Source of the DNA: Anaerolineales bacterium
Lineage (GTDB): Bacteria; Chloroflexota; Anaerolineae; 4572-78; J111
Assembly: GCA_015075185.1 (NCBI GenBank)
Contig: JABTUW010000001.1
Location: 620,001-684,000, forward strand
DNA: 64,000 nt
Direction of reading: 5' to 3'
Made by a program: the position numbers and the translations under genes
In this document: piece after piece, positions 9,509 to 18,274 of the stretch
How the letters are laid out: every line of letters starts with the position of its first letter
Numbering within the stretch: the first letter of the stretch is position 1
Notes under the pieces: model-generated
The model's database searches: none
Told to the model about the DNA's origin: nothing
Seen by the model: only the letters and a program-made list of their open reading frames with translations

Positions 9509-9733
9509 ATGACGATCCATCCCAAAACCTCTCCTTACCGCATCTATCTCTTAACCTTGTGGGCAGAGCGGGGAGAACAGGCTGAGACGCCAGGAGTTTG
9601 GCGCTGTAGTCTAAAGGATCCACAAACGGGACAGCAGCGCGCCTTTGCCACCTTAACAGCGCTAGTTGCTGCTTTGGTGGAGGAGATGGCCAAGATTGAG
9701 GGGGCGCCGTTGAAAGGAGATGAGGCATCATAA
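9509..9733 (+). CDS. Small conserved hypothetical protein
   Basis: A 74-residue protein with the pattern YRIYLLTLWAERG, WRCSLKDPQTGQQRAFATL and a hydrophobic end LVAALVEEM. Small proteins of this shape are familiar from Chloroflexota genomes, often near large regulators, but have no known function. GAAAGGAAAT lies about 13 bases before the ATG, a weak site. It is divergent to the BTAD regulator, so it may be that regulator's target. The overlapping minus-strand frame is judged a shadow because only this strand has the conserved pattern. Confidence 0.6.
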   Translation: MTIHPKTSPYRIYLLTLWAERGEQAETPGVWRCSLKDPQTGQQRAFATLTALVAALVEEMAKIEGAPLKGDEAS

Positions 9734-9871
9734 GACCATGATTTCGCTGAGAGTTACAGGAATCACTTGCATGCTCACATGAAGCGTGGGCGCGAGCCGC
9801 AATATTTTTTTGACAGATTAAACCTTATTCAAAATGGCCTGACTTGGGCCGTAACTAAGGAGAATGAAACA

Positions 9872-10705
9872 ATGTTGACTTTACAAACGTTAGAAACCAT
9901 TCAAAAAAGAGTTAAGCTTTCCAGCGGGGTGGAGCTGCCCTACGTGGAGCAGGGCGACCCGGCGGGTGTACCTGTGATATTCCTGCACGGTATCACCGAC
10001 TCCTGGCATTCCTTCGAGCCAGTGCTGCCGCATTTGCCCGGGTCCGTTCACGTCTTTGCCCTCTCGCAACGGGGCCACGGCGATGCGGATTGCCCTGAAA
10101 CAGGCTATCATCCTCGAGATTTCGCCGCAGACCTAGCCGCGTTTATGGACGCCCTCGAACTTGGGCCAGCGGTGATTGCCGGCCACTCTATGGGCAGTAC
10201 CATTGCCCAGCGCTTTGCGCTGGACTACCCCGGATGCACCCGGGGGCTGGTGCTGATCGGCTCATGCCCCACTTTCCGAGGCAATGCAGGGCTGGTGGAA
10301 CTCTGGGAGGTTGCCGTATCACAGCTTGAGGATCCGATTGATCCCGATTTTGTGCGTGAGTTTCAAGAAAGCACGCTGGCCCAGCCGGTGCCGCCGGCCT
10401 TCCTAGATACCGTGGTGCAGGAAAGCCTGAAGCTCCCAGCGCGGGTGTGGCGAGCGGTGCTCCTCCAGGCTCTTTTGGAAGCCGACTTTTCAGTGGAACT
10501 TGGAAAAATTACAGCACCAACGCTCATTGTCTGGGGCGATCAGGATGGGCTGGTTTCTCGCCATGAACAGGAGGCCCTTCTGGCCGCTATTGCTGGCTCG
10601 CAGCTCGTGGTGTATCGTGGCGCTGGCCATGCCGAGGAGCCAGAGCGTTTCGCGGCCGATTTGGTGGCTTTTACCGAGAACTTTACCAAGGCAGGGCGTG
10701 GATGA
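9872..10705 (+). CDS. Alpha/beta hydrolase, first copy of a tandem pair
   Basis: A 277-residue alpha/beta-hydrolase of the epoxide hydrolase/esterase type. Visible catalytic features are the oxyanion motif FLHGITDSW, the nucleophile elbow GHSMGS, the acid in VWGDQDGLV and the histidine in RGAGHAEE. The ATG at 9872 has AAGGAG eight bases upstream and matches the start of the second copy; a longer in-frame reading from 9767 is rejected. Compared with the copy at 10825 it lacks three residues right after the catalytic histidine (GHAEEP against GHALHWEEP), which may alter the active-site lip. The substrate is unknown. Confidence 0.9.
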   Translation: MLTLQTLETIQKRVKLSSGVELPYVEQGDPAGVPVIFLHGITDSWHSFEPVLPHLPGSVHVFALSQRGHGDADCPETGYHPRDFAADLAAFMDALELGPAVIAGHSMGSTIAQRFALDYPGCTRGLVLIGSCPTFRGNAGLVELWEVAVSQLEDPIDPDFVREFQESTLAQPVPPAFLDTVVQESLKLPARVWRAVLLQALLEADFSVELGKITAPTLIVWGDQDGLVSRHEQEALLAAIAGSQLVVYRGAGHAEEPERFAADLVAFTENFTKAGRG

Positions 10706-10824
10706 AGCGGTGAGTTAGGAAACCCAACCATATAAAAGTAAAACCAACCGCCAAACCTATCTTTTGACAGATTAAAACTTATTCAAAATGGCCTAAATTG
10801 GGCCGTAACAGAGGGGAAAAAACA

Positions 10825-11646
10825 ATGTTGACTTTACAAACGTTAGAAACCATTCAAAAAAGGGTCAAGCTTTCCACCGGGGTGGAGTTGCCCTATGTGG
10901 AGCAGGGAGACCCGGCGGGTGTACCTGTACTACTTCTGCACGGCTACACCGACTCTTGGCATTCCTTCGAGCCAGTGCTGCCTTACCTCCCCTCTTCTAT
11001 TCACGCCATTGCCTTGACCCAACGAGGTCACGGAGAGGCGGATCGCCCTGCAACCGGCTACCATTTTCAGGATTTTGCAGCCGATCTGGCGGCGTTCATG
11101 GATACCCTCAAGCTCAGGCCAGCCGTGATTGCCGGCACTTCCATGGGCAGCAGCATCGCTCAGCGCTTTGTACTGGACTACCCTGGACGCACCCTGGGGC
11201 TTGTCCTCATGGGCTCGGCCACCACCTGGCGCAACCCGGTCGTGTGGGAGCTCGGGGATGTCATATCAACGCTGACGGATCCGATTGACCCAAGTTTCGT
11301 GCGTGAGTTCCAAAAGAGCTGTCTGGCCCAGCCGGTGCCGCAGGCATTCTTCGATACCATCGTGCAGGAAAGCCTGAAGGTTCCGGCATGGGTGTGGAAA
11401 GCAGCTCTCGAAGCCCATTTGGAAGCCGATTATTTGAATGAGCTCGGAAAGATCAAAGTGCCTACCCTTATCCTCTGGGGTGACCAAGATGCGATCCACC
11501 CCCGCAGCGAGCAGGAGGCCCTTCTGGCGGCTGTCGCGGGTGCGCAGCTCATCGTCTATTCTGGCGCTGGCCACGCACTCCACTGGGAGGAGCCAGCCCG
11601 CTTCGCCGCAGATCTAGTGACCTTTATCAAAAACTTTATCAATTGA
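10825..11646 (+). CDS. Alpha/beta hydrolase, second copy of a tandem pair
   Basis: A 273-residue paralogue of the preceding hydrolase with the same N-terminus (MLTLQTLETIQKRVKLS). The nucleophile elbow is GTSMGSS, the acid lies in LWGDQDAI and the histidine in SGAGHALHWEEP. This copy keeps the full loop after the histidine and looks like the ancestral form. The ATG at 10825 follows GAGGGG by nine bases. An earlier in-frame ATG at 10798 falls inside the conserved upstream block and is not used. A duplicated hydrolase with diverged cap segments suggests a split in substrate range. Confidence 0.9.
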   Translation: MLTLQTLETIQKRVKLSTGVELPYVEQGDPAGVPVLLLHGYTDSWHSFEPVLPYLPSSIHAIALTQRGHGEADRPATGYHFQDFAADLAAFMDTLKLRPAVIAGTSMGSSIAQRFVLDYPGRTLGLVLMGSATTWRNPVVWELGDVISTLTDPIDPSFVREFQKSCLAQPVPQAFFDTIVQESLKVPAWVWKAALEAHLEADYLNELGKIKVPTLILWGDQDAIHPRSEQEALLAAVAGAQLIVYSGAGHALHWEEPARFAADLVTFIKNFIN

Positions 11647-11730
11647 AGTGTGGCGCGGCGCTTCATCGGCTTATCCAGCCAAGGGGCGATGCGGTTCGAT
11701 GTCGGTGGAAGAAGAAAGGATGAATTGAAC

Positions 11731-12252
11731 ATGGTTTGGACAGTCTTGAGCAGCGCTTTACTGATTTTCGCCTTGCGTCTGATAGAAGTTTCCATCGGCA
11801 CGATCCGGACAACGATGGTAGTCCGGGGTAAGCGGGTCGAGGCGGCGGTCCTGGGCTTTCTGGAAGTGAGTATTTGGGTTGTCGCGGCCAGCCAGGTGAT
11901 CGGTCATCTCGATACCATTTGGAACGTCGTCGGCTATAGCGGAGGCTATGTAGCGGGAACCTTAATGGGGATGTGGCTGGAGGGCCGGCTGGCCCTGGGC
12001 CATGCCGATATCCACATCGTTTCCATGACCAAAGGGCCGGAGCTGGCTCAAAAGGTGCGCCAGGCGGGCTACGGGGCCACCCAGCTACCCGCCCAGGGAC
12101 AGTCGGGGCCGGTGCATTTGATTGAGGTGGTCGCGCCTCGGAAACGAGTTACTCATCTCCTGAGCCTGGTGAATGAAGTGGATGCGACCTCGTTTGTCAC
12201 AGTTACGGAAGCCCGGCAGGTCAGGCATGGCTATCAGCACATTGTTAAGTAG
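11731..12252 (+). CDS. UPF0316/DUF2179-type membrane protein
   Basis: A 173-residue protein. The first 95 residues hold three hydrophobic segments with the family signature RLIEVSIGTIRTTMVVRG and GGYVAGTLMGMWLEGRLALG. The C-terminal soluble domain resembles DUF2179 (VRQAGYGATQLPAQGQ, then KRVTHLLSLVNEVDA). The family is widespread and has no assigned function. The ATG at 11731 has GAAAGGA about 11 bases upstream; the longer in-frame reading starting at 11650 begins in non-conserved sequence. Confidence 0.88.
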   Translation: MVWTVLSSALLIFALRLIEVSIGTIRTTMVVRGKRVEAAVLGFLEVSIWVVAASQVIGHLDTIWNVVGYSGGYVAGTLMGMWLEGRLALGHADIHIVSMTKGPELAQKVRQAGYGATQLPAQGQSGPVHLIEVVAPRKRVTHLLSLVNEVDATSFVTVTEARQVRHGYQHIVK

Positions 12253-12432
12253 CTTCTGGCCTGGCTGAGGCAAGCTTTACAGATTTATCAAAAAGGAGTT
12301 TTACCGATGTTTACAGAACAAACAACTTTAATAATGGCTCGCGAGCTGCGGCGGGACATGCTGCAAGAAGCCGAGCATGCACGGCTATACCAAGCCGTCG
12401 CAATTCAACAACCAAGCAACTGGAGGAACAAA

Positions 12433-14166
12433 ATGGGTCACTCAATAAAATATCTATCCACCATCATCTTGCTGGCGTTAGCATTTGTTGCCACGGTGCA
12501 GCCAATATCGGCGCATAGTGGAGAACTACACCCAGCGCCAGCAGTCTCTACCCCTGAAGAGGCCGAGGCGGAGGTTACCCCGCTGCTGGGCAACCTGGGC
12601 AACTTCCACCATCCCATCACCACCGACTCGGAACTGACCCAGCGCTACTTCAATCAAGGGTTGGTCCTGGCCTACGGTTTTAATCATGAGCTGGCCATTC
12701 AATCCTTCAAGGATGCGCTCAAGCTCGACCCGGAATGCGCTATGTGCTACTGGGGCATTGCCTATGCCCTCGGCCCCAACATCAACGCGCCGATGGAGGA
12801 TGCCGCCGTGCCCGACGCTTATGCCGCCGTCCAGCAGGCGCAGAAGTTGGCAGCCCAGGCCAGTGACGTGGAGCGGGCCTACATCGAAGCCCTGGCCAAG
12901 CGCTATGCCGCCGAGCCGGTCGAGGACCGCAGCGCGCTGGATAAGGCTTATGCCGACGCCATGCGCCAGGTGGCCCAAAAATATGCCTACGATGGGGATG
13001 CCCTGACCCTTTTTGCCGAGGCGCTCATGGACCTGACTCCCTGGAATTACTGGACCAAGGACGGCCAGCCAACTGAATATACTAACGAAATTGTGGCGAC
13101 CCTGGAAGCTGCGTTTGAGATCAATCCCTACCATGCCGGGGCCAATCACTTCTACATCCACGCCGTCGAAGCCTCGCTGACGCCGGAACTGGCTCTCCCC
13201 AGCGCCGAGCGGTTGGAGGGGGCGGTGCCGGGCGCAGGCCACCTGGTGCATATGCCGGCTCATGTCTACTGGCGCACCGGCCGCTACCACGATGCTTTCC
13301 GGATCAACGAAGCGGCCATTCAATCCGACGAGCACACCGTTGGCGGCAAGCCTGACCAGGGGGCGCATACGCTCTATTCACTGCTGTACTACCCGCACAA
13401 CATCCACTACCTGATGGCGGCGGCACAGATGGAAGGGCGCAGCCAGGAGGCTATTGCAGCCGCCCGGCGTACGGCCGGCGATATTCCGGCGAGCGCCTAT
13501 CAAGAAGTGGCAGCGATGGAAGACTTTATGCCGCTGCCCCTCTTCGCCCTGGTCCGCTTTGGCCAGTGGGAGACGATCTTGGAAGAGCCGCAGCCCGAAG
13601 CTAACTTTCAGTATGCTACCGCCATCTGGCACTGGGCACGCGGCCTGGCTTACACCCGCCAGGGCCAGTTTGACCAGGCGGCGGCCGAGTATGATAAGCT
13701 GGCGGCCATTGGCCAGACCGAGGCGATGAAGGATCTGACCCTGTACTCCTTTGCCCAGGCTTCGACGATGTTGGACATCGCCACGCACGTGCTGGCCGGC
13801 GAACTGGCCGGGGCGCAGGGCAACGCCGACAAGATGATTGCCGAACTTGAAAAAGCCGTGGAGATCCAGGACAACCTGCACTACATCGAACCGCCGGCCT
13901 GGCACTACCCGGTACGCCACAACCTGGGTGCGGCCTTACTCAAAATAGGTCGGGCTGAAGAAGCGGAGGCGGTCTACCGCGAAGACCTACGGCAGTACCC
14001 GAACAACGGTTGGTCGCTGTTTGGTCTGGCCGGGAGCCTGAAAGCGCAAGGTAAAACGGCTGAGGCCGCCCAAGTGCAGCAGCAGTTTGAGGCAGCCTGG
14101 CAGTATGCCGATGTGCAGTTGACCAGCAGCGTGGAAGTTGGCCTGCTGGCTGCCAGCGAGGACTAA
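12433..14166 (+). CDS. Secreted tetratricopeptide-repeat protein
   Basis: A 577-residue exported TPR protein. A signal peptide (IILLALAFVATVQPISAHS) follows the ATG at 12433, which has GGAGG seven bases upstream. The first TPR carries the motif CAMCYWGIAYALGPNIN, a cysteine pair and tryptophan typical of a bacterial family of unknown role. Histidine-rich stretches follow (GAGHLVHMPAHVYWRTGRY), and the C-terminus has more TPR units. An in-frame ATG at 12307 behind AAGGAG would add 42 charged residues (MARELRRDMLQEAEHAR) before the signal peptide. That stretch resembles independent small proteins, so it may be a separate leader that has run into this frame. Confidence 0.85.
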   Translation: MGHSIKYLSTIILLALAFVATVQPISAHSGELHPAPAVSTPEEAEAEVTPLLGNLGNFHHPITTDSELTQRYFNQGLVLAYGFNHELAIQSFKDALKLDPECAMCYWGIAYALGPNINAPMEDAAVPDAYAAVQQAQKLAAQASDVERAYIEALAKRYAAEPVEDRSALDKAYADAMRQVAQKYAYDGDALTLFAEALMDLTPWNYWTKDGQPTEYTNEIVATLEAAFEINPYHAGANHFYIHAVEASLTPELALPSAERLEGAVPGAGHLVHMPAHVYWRTGRYHDAFRINEAAIQSDEHTVGGKPDQGAHTLYSLLYYPHNIHYLMAAAQMEGRSQEAIAAARRTAGDIPASAYQEVAAMEDFMPLPLFALVRFGQWETILEEPQPEANFQYATAIWHWARGLAYTRQGQFDQAAAEYDKLAAIGQTEAMKDLTLYSFAQASTMLDIATHVLAGELAGAQGNADKMIAELEKAVEIQDNLHYIEPPAWHYPVRHNLGAALLKIGRAEEAEAVYREDLRQYPNNGWSLFGLAGSLKAQGKTAEAAQVQQQFEAAWQYADVQLTSSVEVGLLAASED

Positions 14167-14182
14167 TAAACATTCGGATTTA

Positions 14183-14232
14183 AGGTGACAGGCACTTATC
14201 GAACTACTAATGTTTAAAAGTGCCTGTCACCT
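14183..14232. repeat. REP-like hairpin, also a likely terminator
   Basis: AGGTGACAGGCACTT (14183-14197) and AAGTGCCTGTCACCT (14218-14232) are perfect 15-base inverted arms around a 20-base loop, followed by GGTTTTTC. Elements built on GGTGACAGGCAC recur at gene ends in many bacteria. Here it separates the TPR gene from the methyltransferase gene, 25 bases before the latter's start. Confidence 0.75.
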
Positions 14233-14256
14233 GGTTTTTCTTAAGGAGATTCAAAA

Positions 14257-15363
14257 ATGAGTACAACCCTTTCTTTAACTACTGAACAAATCGGCCAGCG
14301 TGATGCCTTTGTCGAGCGTATGCTCAAATCAACCTCAGGCATGTTTGACATCTTCACCATCTACATCGGCCATAAACTGGGTTTCTACCAGGCGCTGGCC
14401 CAGGGTGAAGCGTTGACTTCCGTGGAACTGGCCGCTCGCACCGCCAGCCACGAGCGTTATGCGCGGGAGTGGCTGGAACAACAAACGGTCGCCGGTATCC
14501 TGGAGGTTGAGAATCACACCGGCGAGGCCACATCGCGCCGTTTCCGCCTCCCCGCTCCCCACGCCGAAGTACTGGCCGAGCAGGACAGCCTGAACTATCT
14601 GGCGCCCCTGGCTCAACTGGCCGTGGGGGCAGTCCATCCCCTGGCGGCGGTCTTAGAGGCTTATCGCAGCGGCGGCGGCGTGCCTTTCAGCGCCTTCGGC
14701 CCAGACTTGCGTGAAGGACAGGCCGGCATGAACCGGGCCATGTTCCTGCAGCAGTTGGGCCAGGAATGGCTGCCCGCCATTCCCGATATTCACGCCCGGC
14801 TGCAAGCTGACCCCCCCGCCCGGATCGCCGATTTCGGCTGCGGCGCGGGCTGGTCCAGCATTGGCCTGGCCCAGGCTTACCCCAAAGTCAAAGTGGATGG
14901 TTTTGACCTGGATGCACCCTCCATCGAACTGGCCCAGGCCAACCTCCGTCAAGCCAATCTGAACGGCCGGGTCAAATTCCATGTGCGGGATGCCGGCGAC
15001 CCCACCCTCTCCGGGCACTACGACCTGGTGACCGCCTTTGAGTGCGTCCACGATATGTCTGATCCCGTTGGGGCGCTGCAAACGATGCGCCACCTGGTCA
15101 ACCATACGGGCACGGTCATCATCGTGGATGAGCGGGTGAGCGATACTTTCACCCCAACCGGCAACGAGGTCGAGTGGATGATGTACGGCTGGAGCGTGCT
15201 GCACTGCCTGCCGGTGGGCATGGCCGATCATCCGGCTGCCGGCACAGGGACGGTGATGCGGACGGAAACGCTGCAGCGCTATGCACGTGAGGCCGGTTTC
15301 CGTGATGTTGAAATCTTGCCGATTGAGAACTTCTTTTTCCGCTTTTACCGGTTGATTGCCTGA
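14257..15363 (+). CDS. SAM-dependent class I methyltransferase with N-terminal winged helix
   Basis: A 368-residue methyltransferase. The first 110 residues form a winged-helix dimerisation domain (LYIGHKLGFYQALA-like, ERYAREWLEQQTVAG). The Rossmann fold follows, with motif I IADFGCGAGWSSIGLAQAYP near residue 190 and the acidic end of strand 2 in VDGFDLDAPS. Further motifs are FECVHDMSDP and a C-terminal sheet. The layout resembles the mycobacterial Rv2258c group. The start has AAGGAG about eight bases upstream. No pathway partner is adjacent, so the methyl acceptor is unknown. Confidence 0.87.
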   Translation: MSTTLSLTTEQIGQRDAFVERMLKSTSGMFDIFTIYIGHKLGFYQALAQGEALTSVELAARTASHERYAREWLEQQTVAGILEVENHTGEATSRRFRLPAPHAEVLAEQDSLNYLAPLAQLAVGAVHPLAAVLEAYRSGGGVPFSAFGPDLREGQAGMNRAMFLQQLGQEWLPAIPDIHARLQADPPARIADFGCGAGWSSIGLAQAYPKVKVDGFDLDAPSIELAQANLRQANLNGRVKFHVRDAGDPTLSGHYDLVTAFECVHDMSDPVGALQTMRHLVNHTGTVIIVDERVSDTFTPTGNEVEWMMYGWSVLHCLPVGMADHPAAGTGTVMRTETLQRYAREAGFRDVEILPIENFFFRFYRLIA

Positions 15364-15419
15364 TTAACAACTGCCCGGCGCGGCTACTCGGGATGCAAAC
15401 TGCGTAAGTCCTGAGGGAT

Positions 15420-15455
15420 AAAAAACGCTGTCGTTAGGCAGCGTTTTTTGTTTTT
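15420..15455 (+). terminator. Rho-independent terminator after the methyltransferase gene
   Basis: AAAAAACGCTG (15420-15430) pairs with CAGCGTTTTTT (15439-15449) around an eight-base loop, and a second T run follows (TTTTTG). It lies 57 bases after the stop codon. Confidence 0.85.
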
Positions 15456-15526
15456 GAGGGTTTGGAGGTAAACTTCTGGCTATAGATGGCAGATGGCAGC
15501 AGCCTACCTTAGTAGAAGGGAAAAAG

Positions 15527-16507
15527 ATGTCCCTTGACACGAGCAGTTCACCCGGCAACCCGCTCAACCGGGACCTACAGCAGCAACTTCAGCAAGTTGA
15601 CCATGAGTTCAGTGCAGTCAACGCTGCCCTGGAAGCGACCCGGCAGCAGTTAGCTGCCGTCAACAAGCAGTTAGCGCTCGAAATTGCTGCACGCCAACGC
15701 GCTGAACAGGCCCTCCAGGAAAGTGAAGATCGCCGTCGCTTAATGGCTGATCGTTTGCAGGGTGAATTGGTCCTGGCGCGGGAGATACAACAGAGCCTGC
15801 TCCCCCCACCGACCCCCCGTTGGCCCGACCTGGAGGTGGTCTGTTATACCCAACCCGCCTTTGAAGTGGGCGGGGATTTTTATGCCTATCACGCCTCCAT
15901 CAAGGCCAGAGTCTTGTTGAATAAGTATGTCCTGGCTATAGGCGATGTGTCAGGTAAGGGAGTGTCGGCAGCACTGCTCATGGCCACCAGCCTGTCTCTA
16001 TTTGACGCTTCCCTGTCGCTGAAATTACCCCCCACGGAACTGCTGGTCTATTTGGATGAAGCCCTGCTGCCCTATACTAAACCCCGGCGTCAGAACTGCG
16101 CGCTTTGTTATGTAGAGCTGGTGGGTGTCAATACCGTCCGCCCGATGTTGAAGGCTGTCAATGCGGGTTGTATTCCCCCCTATCTTAAGCACGCTGACGG
16201 CTCGGTCGAATGGGCGGGGATCGGTGGTTTTGCCCTGGGGCAGGGGCTGGGCGCGCAGATGGGCTATCAGGAAATCAGGCATTTGCTGGCCAAGGGTGAT
16301 ATGGTCATCCTGACCACCGATGGCCTGGTCGAGGCGAGTAATACCACACCCGAAATGTTCGGCTTTGAGCGGCTGGAGCAAGTCATCCTCACCGGGCCGA
16401 CCACCAGCGCCCAAGCCATGCTGGATCATCTTAAAGCGGAATTAGCCACCTATGTCGGCCAAGCAGAGCCTCACGACGATATTACCATCGTGGTGGCGCA
16501 GGTCTAA
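15527..16507 (+). CDS. PP2C-type (SpoIIE/RsbU-like) serine phosphatase with N-terminal coiled coil
   Basis: A 326-residue phosphatase, probably in a partner-switching pathway that dephosphorylates an anti-sigma antagonist. Residues 15-85 are a coiled coil (LQQVDHEFSAVNAALEA to ALQESEDRRRLMAD). The catalytic domain starts near ELVLAREIQQSLLPP and holds the metal-binding aspartates in VGGDFYAYHA, GDVSGKGVSAALLMA, TTDGLVEASN and HDDITIVVAQV. There is no sensor domain, so input may come through the coiled coil. The ATG at 15527 has GAAGGG about 5 bases upstream. No anti-sigma factor or STAS gene is nearby. Confidence 0.93.
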   Translation: MSLDTSSSPGNPLNRDLQQQLQQVDHEFSAVNAALEATRQQLAAVNKQLALEIAARQRAEQALQESEDRRRLMADRLQGELVLAREIQQSLLPPPTPRWPDLEVVCYTQPAFEVGGDFYAYHASIKARVLLNKYVLAIGDVSGKGVSAALLMATSLSLFDASLSLKLPPTELLVYLDEALLPYTKPRRQNCALCYVELVGVNTVRPMLKAVNAGCIPPYLKHADGSVEWAGIGGFALGQGLGAQMGYQEIRHLLAKGDMVILTTDGLVEASNTTPEMFGFERLEQVILTGPTTSAQAMLDHLKAELATYVGQAEPHDDITIVVAQV

Positions 16508-16567
16508 CTATCCCCCGCTAGTCTTCTGAAATTAAAACACGAGAAAAAGGTCTGCTCCGGCCAAATT

Positions 16568-17401
16568 TCAATGCTCTGCGGCGAGTGGGTGCGCTCCGGT
16601 TCCTGTGTATTTTGCCACCAGGGCTTCGGCTTCAGCGCGGTATTTAGCAGGCACCGGTATAAATACTTCCCGGGTACCTTTGCCGCGCCGGCGGCGATAG
16701 GCGGATACAAAACGCAATCGGGGCGGTTCCTGGGCAACATAGGCCACCTTGTCTAGCCATAAGTTAAAGCCTTTCAAGGGAATGAAGCGGCCGAACATGA
16801 GCACGCCGCTCGGACCGAACAAAATCTCGCCGGCTGCCAGATCACCGGCCTGGTAGCGCGTCTTCACGTTCAAAAACTCGAGGAAAGTTATCAGGCTGAT
16901 GAACAGACCACCGCCGAGAAAAATCCCGCCCATTGCCCAGGCTGCGGGCAGGGGTAAAATAAAGGCGAAGAAGATCATGGCAAGGCCGGCCAATCCGAAC
17001 GAACAGCCCATGAACACCTGAAGCTCGCTTTTCAGGCGGGCCAACTCGCTCTTGAGGAAGGCCCGGTACTCGGCGGCGGTACACTCCCAGCGGGCCAATG
17101 TCTGGCCCGACTCCAACTGTCCAATCTCCTGCTCGTAGACCTCCCCTTGCCCGTTCGCGTACAGGAGGATGATGAAGGCAGCAAGCAACACGCCGCCCAT
17201 GAGGCCGATGAACCCTAAGTTCTCCGACTTAAGCTGGATCGCAGCCAGCAGTATCATCGGGGCGGTGGCGGCGATAAGAATCTGCGCAGCCAGGATCCAA
17301 CCGCGCAGCGGGTTGCGGCGATAGGGTTGCAGCAAGAGCCACAATCCCCACACAGCCAGGCTGCTCACGATCAGCCACAGCAACATGGTCGAAATCCCCA
17401 T
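16568..17401 (-). CDS. Hypothetical membrane protein with about five hydrophobic segments
   Basis: A 277-residue protein of no recognised family. Hydrophobic segments lie at residues 4-23, 35-58, 63-82, 127-150 and 153-170. A charged region between the third and fourth (TALARWECTAAEYRAFLKSE-like, 95-125) has a KSELARLKSEL helix. The C-terminal third is soluble and basic (SAYRRRRGKGTREVFIPVP). The tail resembles PH-like domains of small bacterial membrane proteins, but this is a guess. It converges on the phosphatase gene, and AGGGGAC precedes its start. Confidence 0.7.
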   Translation of the reverse strand: MGISTMLLWLIVSSLAVWGLWLLLQPYRRNPLRGWILAAQILIAATAPMILLAAIQLKSENLGFIGLMGGVLLAAFIILLYANGQGEVYEQEIGQLESGQTLARWECTAAEYRAFLKSELARLKSELQVFMGCSFGLAGLAMIFFAFILPLPAAWAMGGIFLGGGLFISLITFLEFLNVKTRYQAGDLAAGEILFGPSGVLMFGRFIPLKGFNLWLDKVAYVAQEPPRLRFVSAYRRRRGKGTREVFIPVPAKYRAEAEALVAKYTGTGAHPLAAEH

Positions 17402-17609
17402 TTTGTCCCCTATTTTGCCAAATTCACCTGGATAGTTTGCTCGACATTTTGTTTACAGTTTAGCTAAAGGTCGTCTTTTGCTCGTTACGGCAAGCGTTAC
17501 AGACCGGCATATAACGATTTTCGTGGTAAAAAAGGGCAAGGTAGCCAAATTCTCATTCAAACACCCAGGTAATCCCAACTGCAAGATTTTCGGGCTGCAA
17601 AGTAACCTT

Positions 17610-18260
17610 TCAGAGAATGAAGAGATGGTGTAGAGAAAAGCTACTGAGGGACGGTAGAATCAGATCGGCCAGGTTGAGCTTTTCAGGCGCAGGCGGAAAC
17701 CGGGGATCGGGTACGGCAATCACTTTCATCCCGGCCCGATGTCCCGCCAAAATACCGTTGCCCGAGTCCTCTAAACAGACACAGCGCTCCGGCTTGATCC
17801 CCAGCCGTTTGGCCGTTTCCAGGTAAATATCCGGCGCAGGTTTACCCGCTCCTACCTCATCGGCGGAAAGGATGACCTGGAACTTGCCCCGCAGCGCGGC
17901 ATCGGCAGCAACAACGTCAATCAAGGCCCGGTGTGAACCGGAGGCCAGGGCTGTCGGATAGTGCTGGGCGGTCACTTGGACCGCCTCAACCGCCCCGGGA
18001 AAGTAGGGGATGCCCATTTGATAGAGCGCGATCATCCGGGCGATAATTCGATCCTGGACTTCCTGAGGGGAAAGGCTGAGTTCCAGGCGGTTAATCATGT
18101 AATCAGCCCAGGCCTGGGTGCTCACCCCCATCACGGCCTGGTGGTCGGCTTCGTTCCAGTCTTTGCCCACTGCCTCAGCCATCCCTTTGCGGGCCTTGTC
18201 CCATACCGGTTCTGAGTCGACAAGCAGGCCATCCATATCAAAAATAACAGCTTCAATCAT
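17610..18260 (-). CDS. HAD-IA phosphatase, beta-phosphoglucomutase/hexitol phosphatase type
   Basis: A 216-residue HAD hydrolase that dephosphorylates or isomerises sugar phosphates. Motif I is IFDMDGLLVDSEPVW with nucleophile and acid/base aspartates, motif II is LASGSHRAL, motif III lies in GAGKPAPDIYLETAKRLG and motif IV is CLEDSGNG. The cap is the small alpha-helical type. The ATG at 18260 is used; an upstream TTG at 18278 is possible but adds only six residues. The stop of a damaged small frame lies 15 bases upstream. The C-terminus (SSFSLHHLFIL) looks unusual and may have been extended. Confidence 0.9.
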   Translation of the reverse strand: MIEAVIFDMDGLLVDSEPVWDKARKGMAEAVGKDWNEADHQAVMGVSTQAWADYMINRLELSLSPQEVQDRIIARMIALYQMGIPYFPGAVEAVQVTAQHYPTALASGSHRALIDVVAADAALRGKFQVILSADEVGAGKPAPDIYLETAKRLGIKPERCVCLEDSGNGILAGHRAGMKVIAVPDPRFPPAPEKLNLADLILPSLSSFSLHHLFIL

Positions 18261-18274
18261 GCTCCCAGTACCTT

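Larger units (their letters stand above)
9807..11646 (+). repeat. Tandem duplication of an alpha/beta-hydrolase gene with its upstream region
   Basis: Unit 1 runs from about 9807 to 10705 and unit 2 from about 10762 to 11646. Both begin with TTTTGACAGATTAAA followed by TTATTCAAAATGGCCT and GGGCCGTAAC before the ribosome-binding site. The promoter region was therefore copied together with the gene. The coding parts have diverged moderately. Confidence 0.85.

Noticed and set aside
9498..9731. 77-residue minus-strand frame
   Set aside because: Antisense to the small conserved protein at 9509, which has the better protein pattern.
12526..13368. 280-residue frame on the minus strand
   Set aside because: Antisense to the secreted TPR protein with signal peptide; no start signal and no known pattern.
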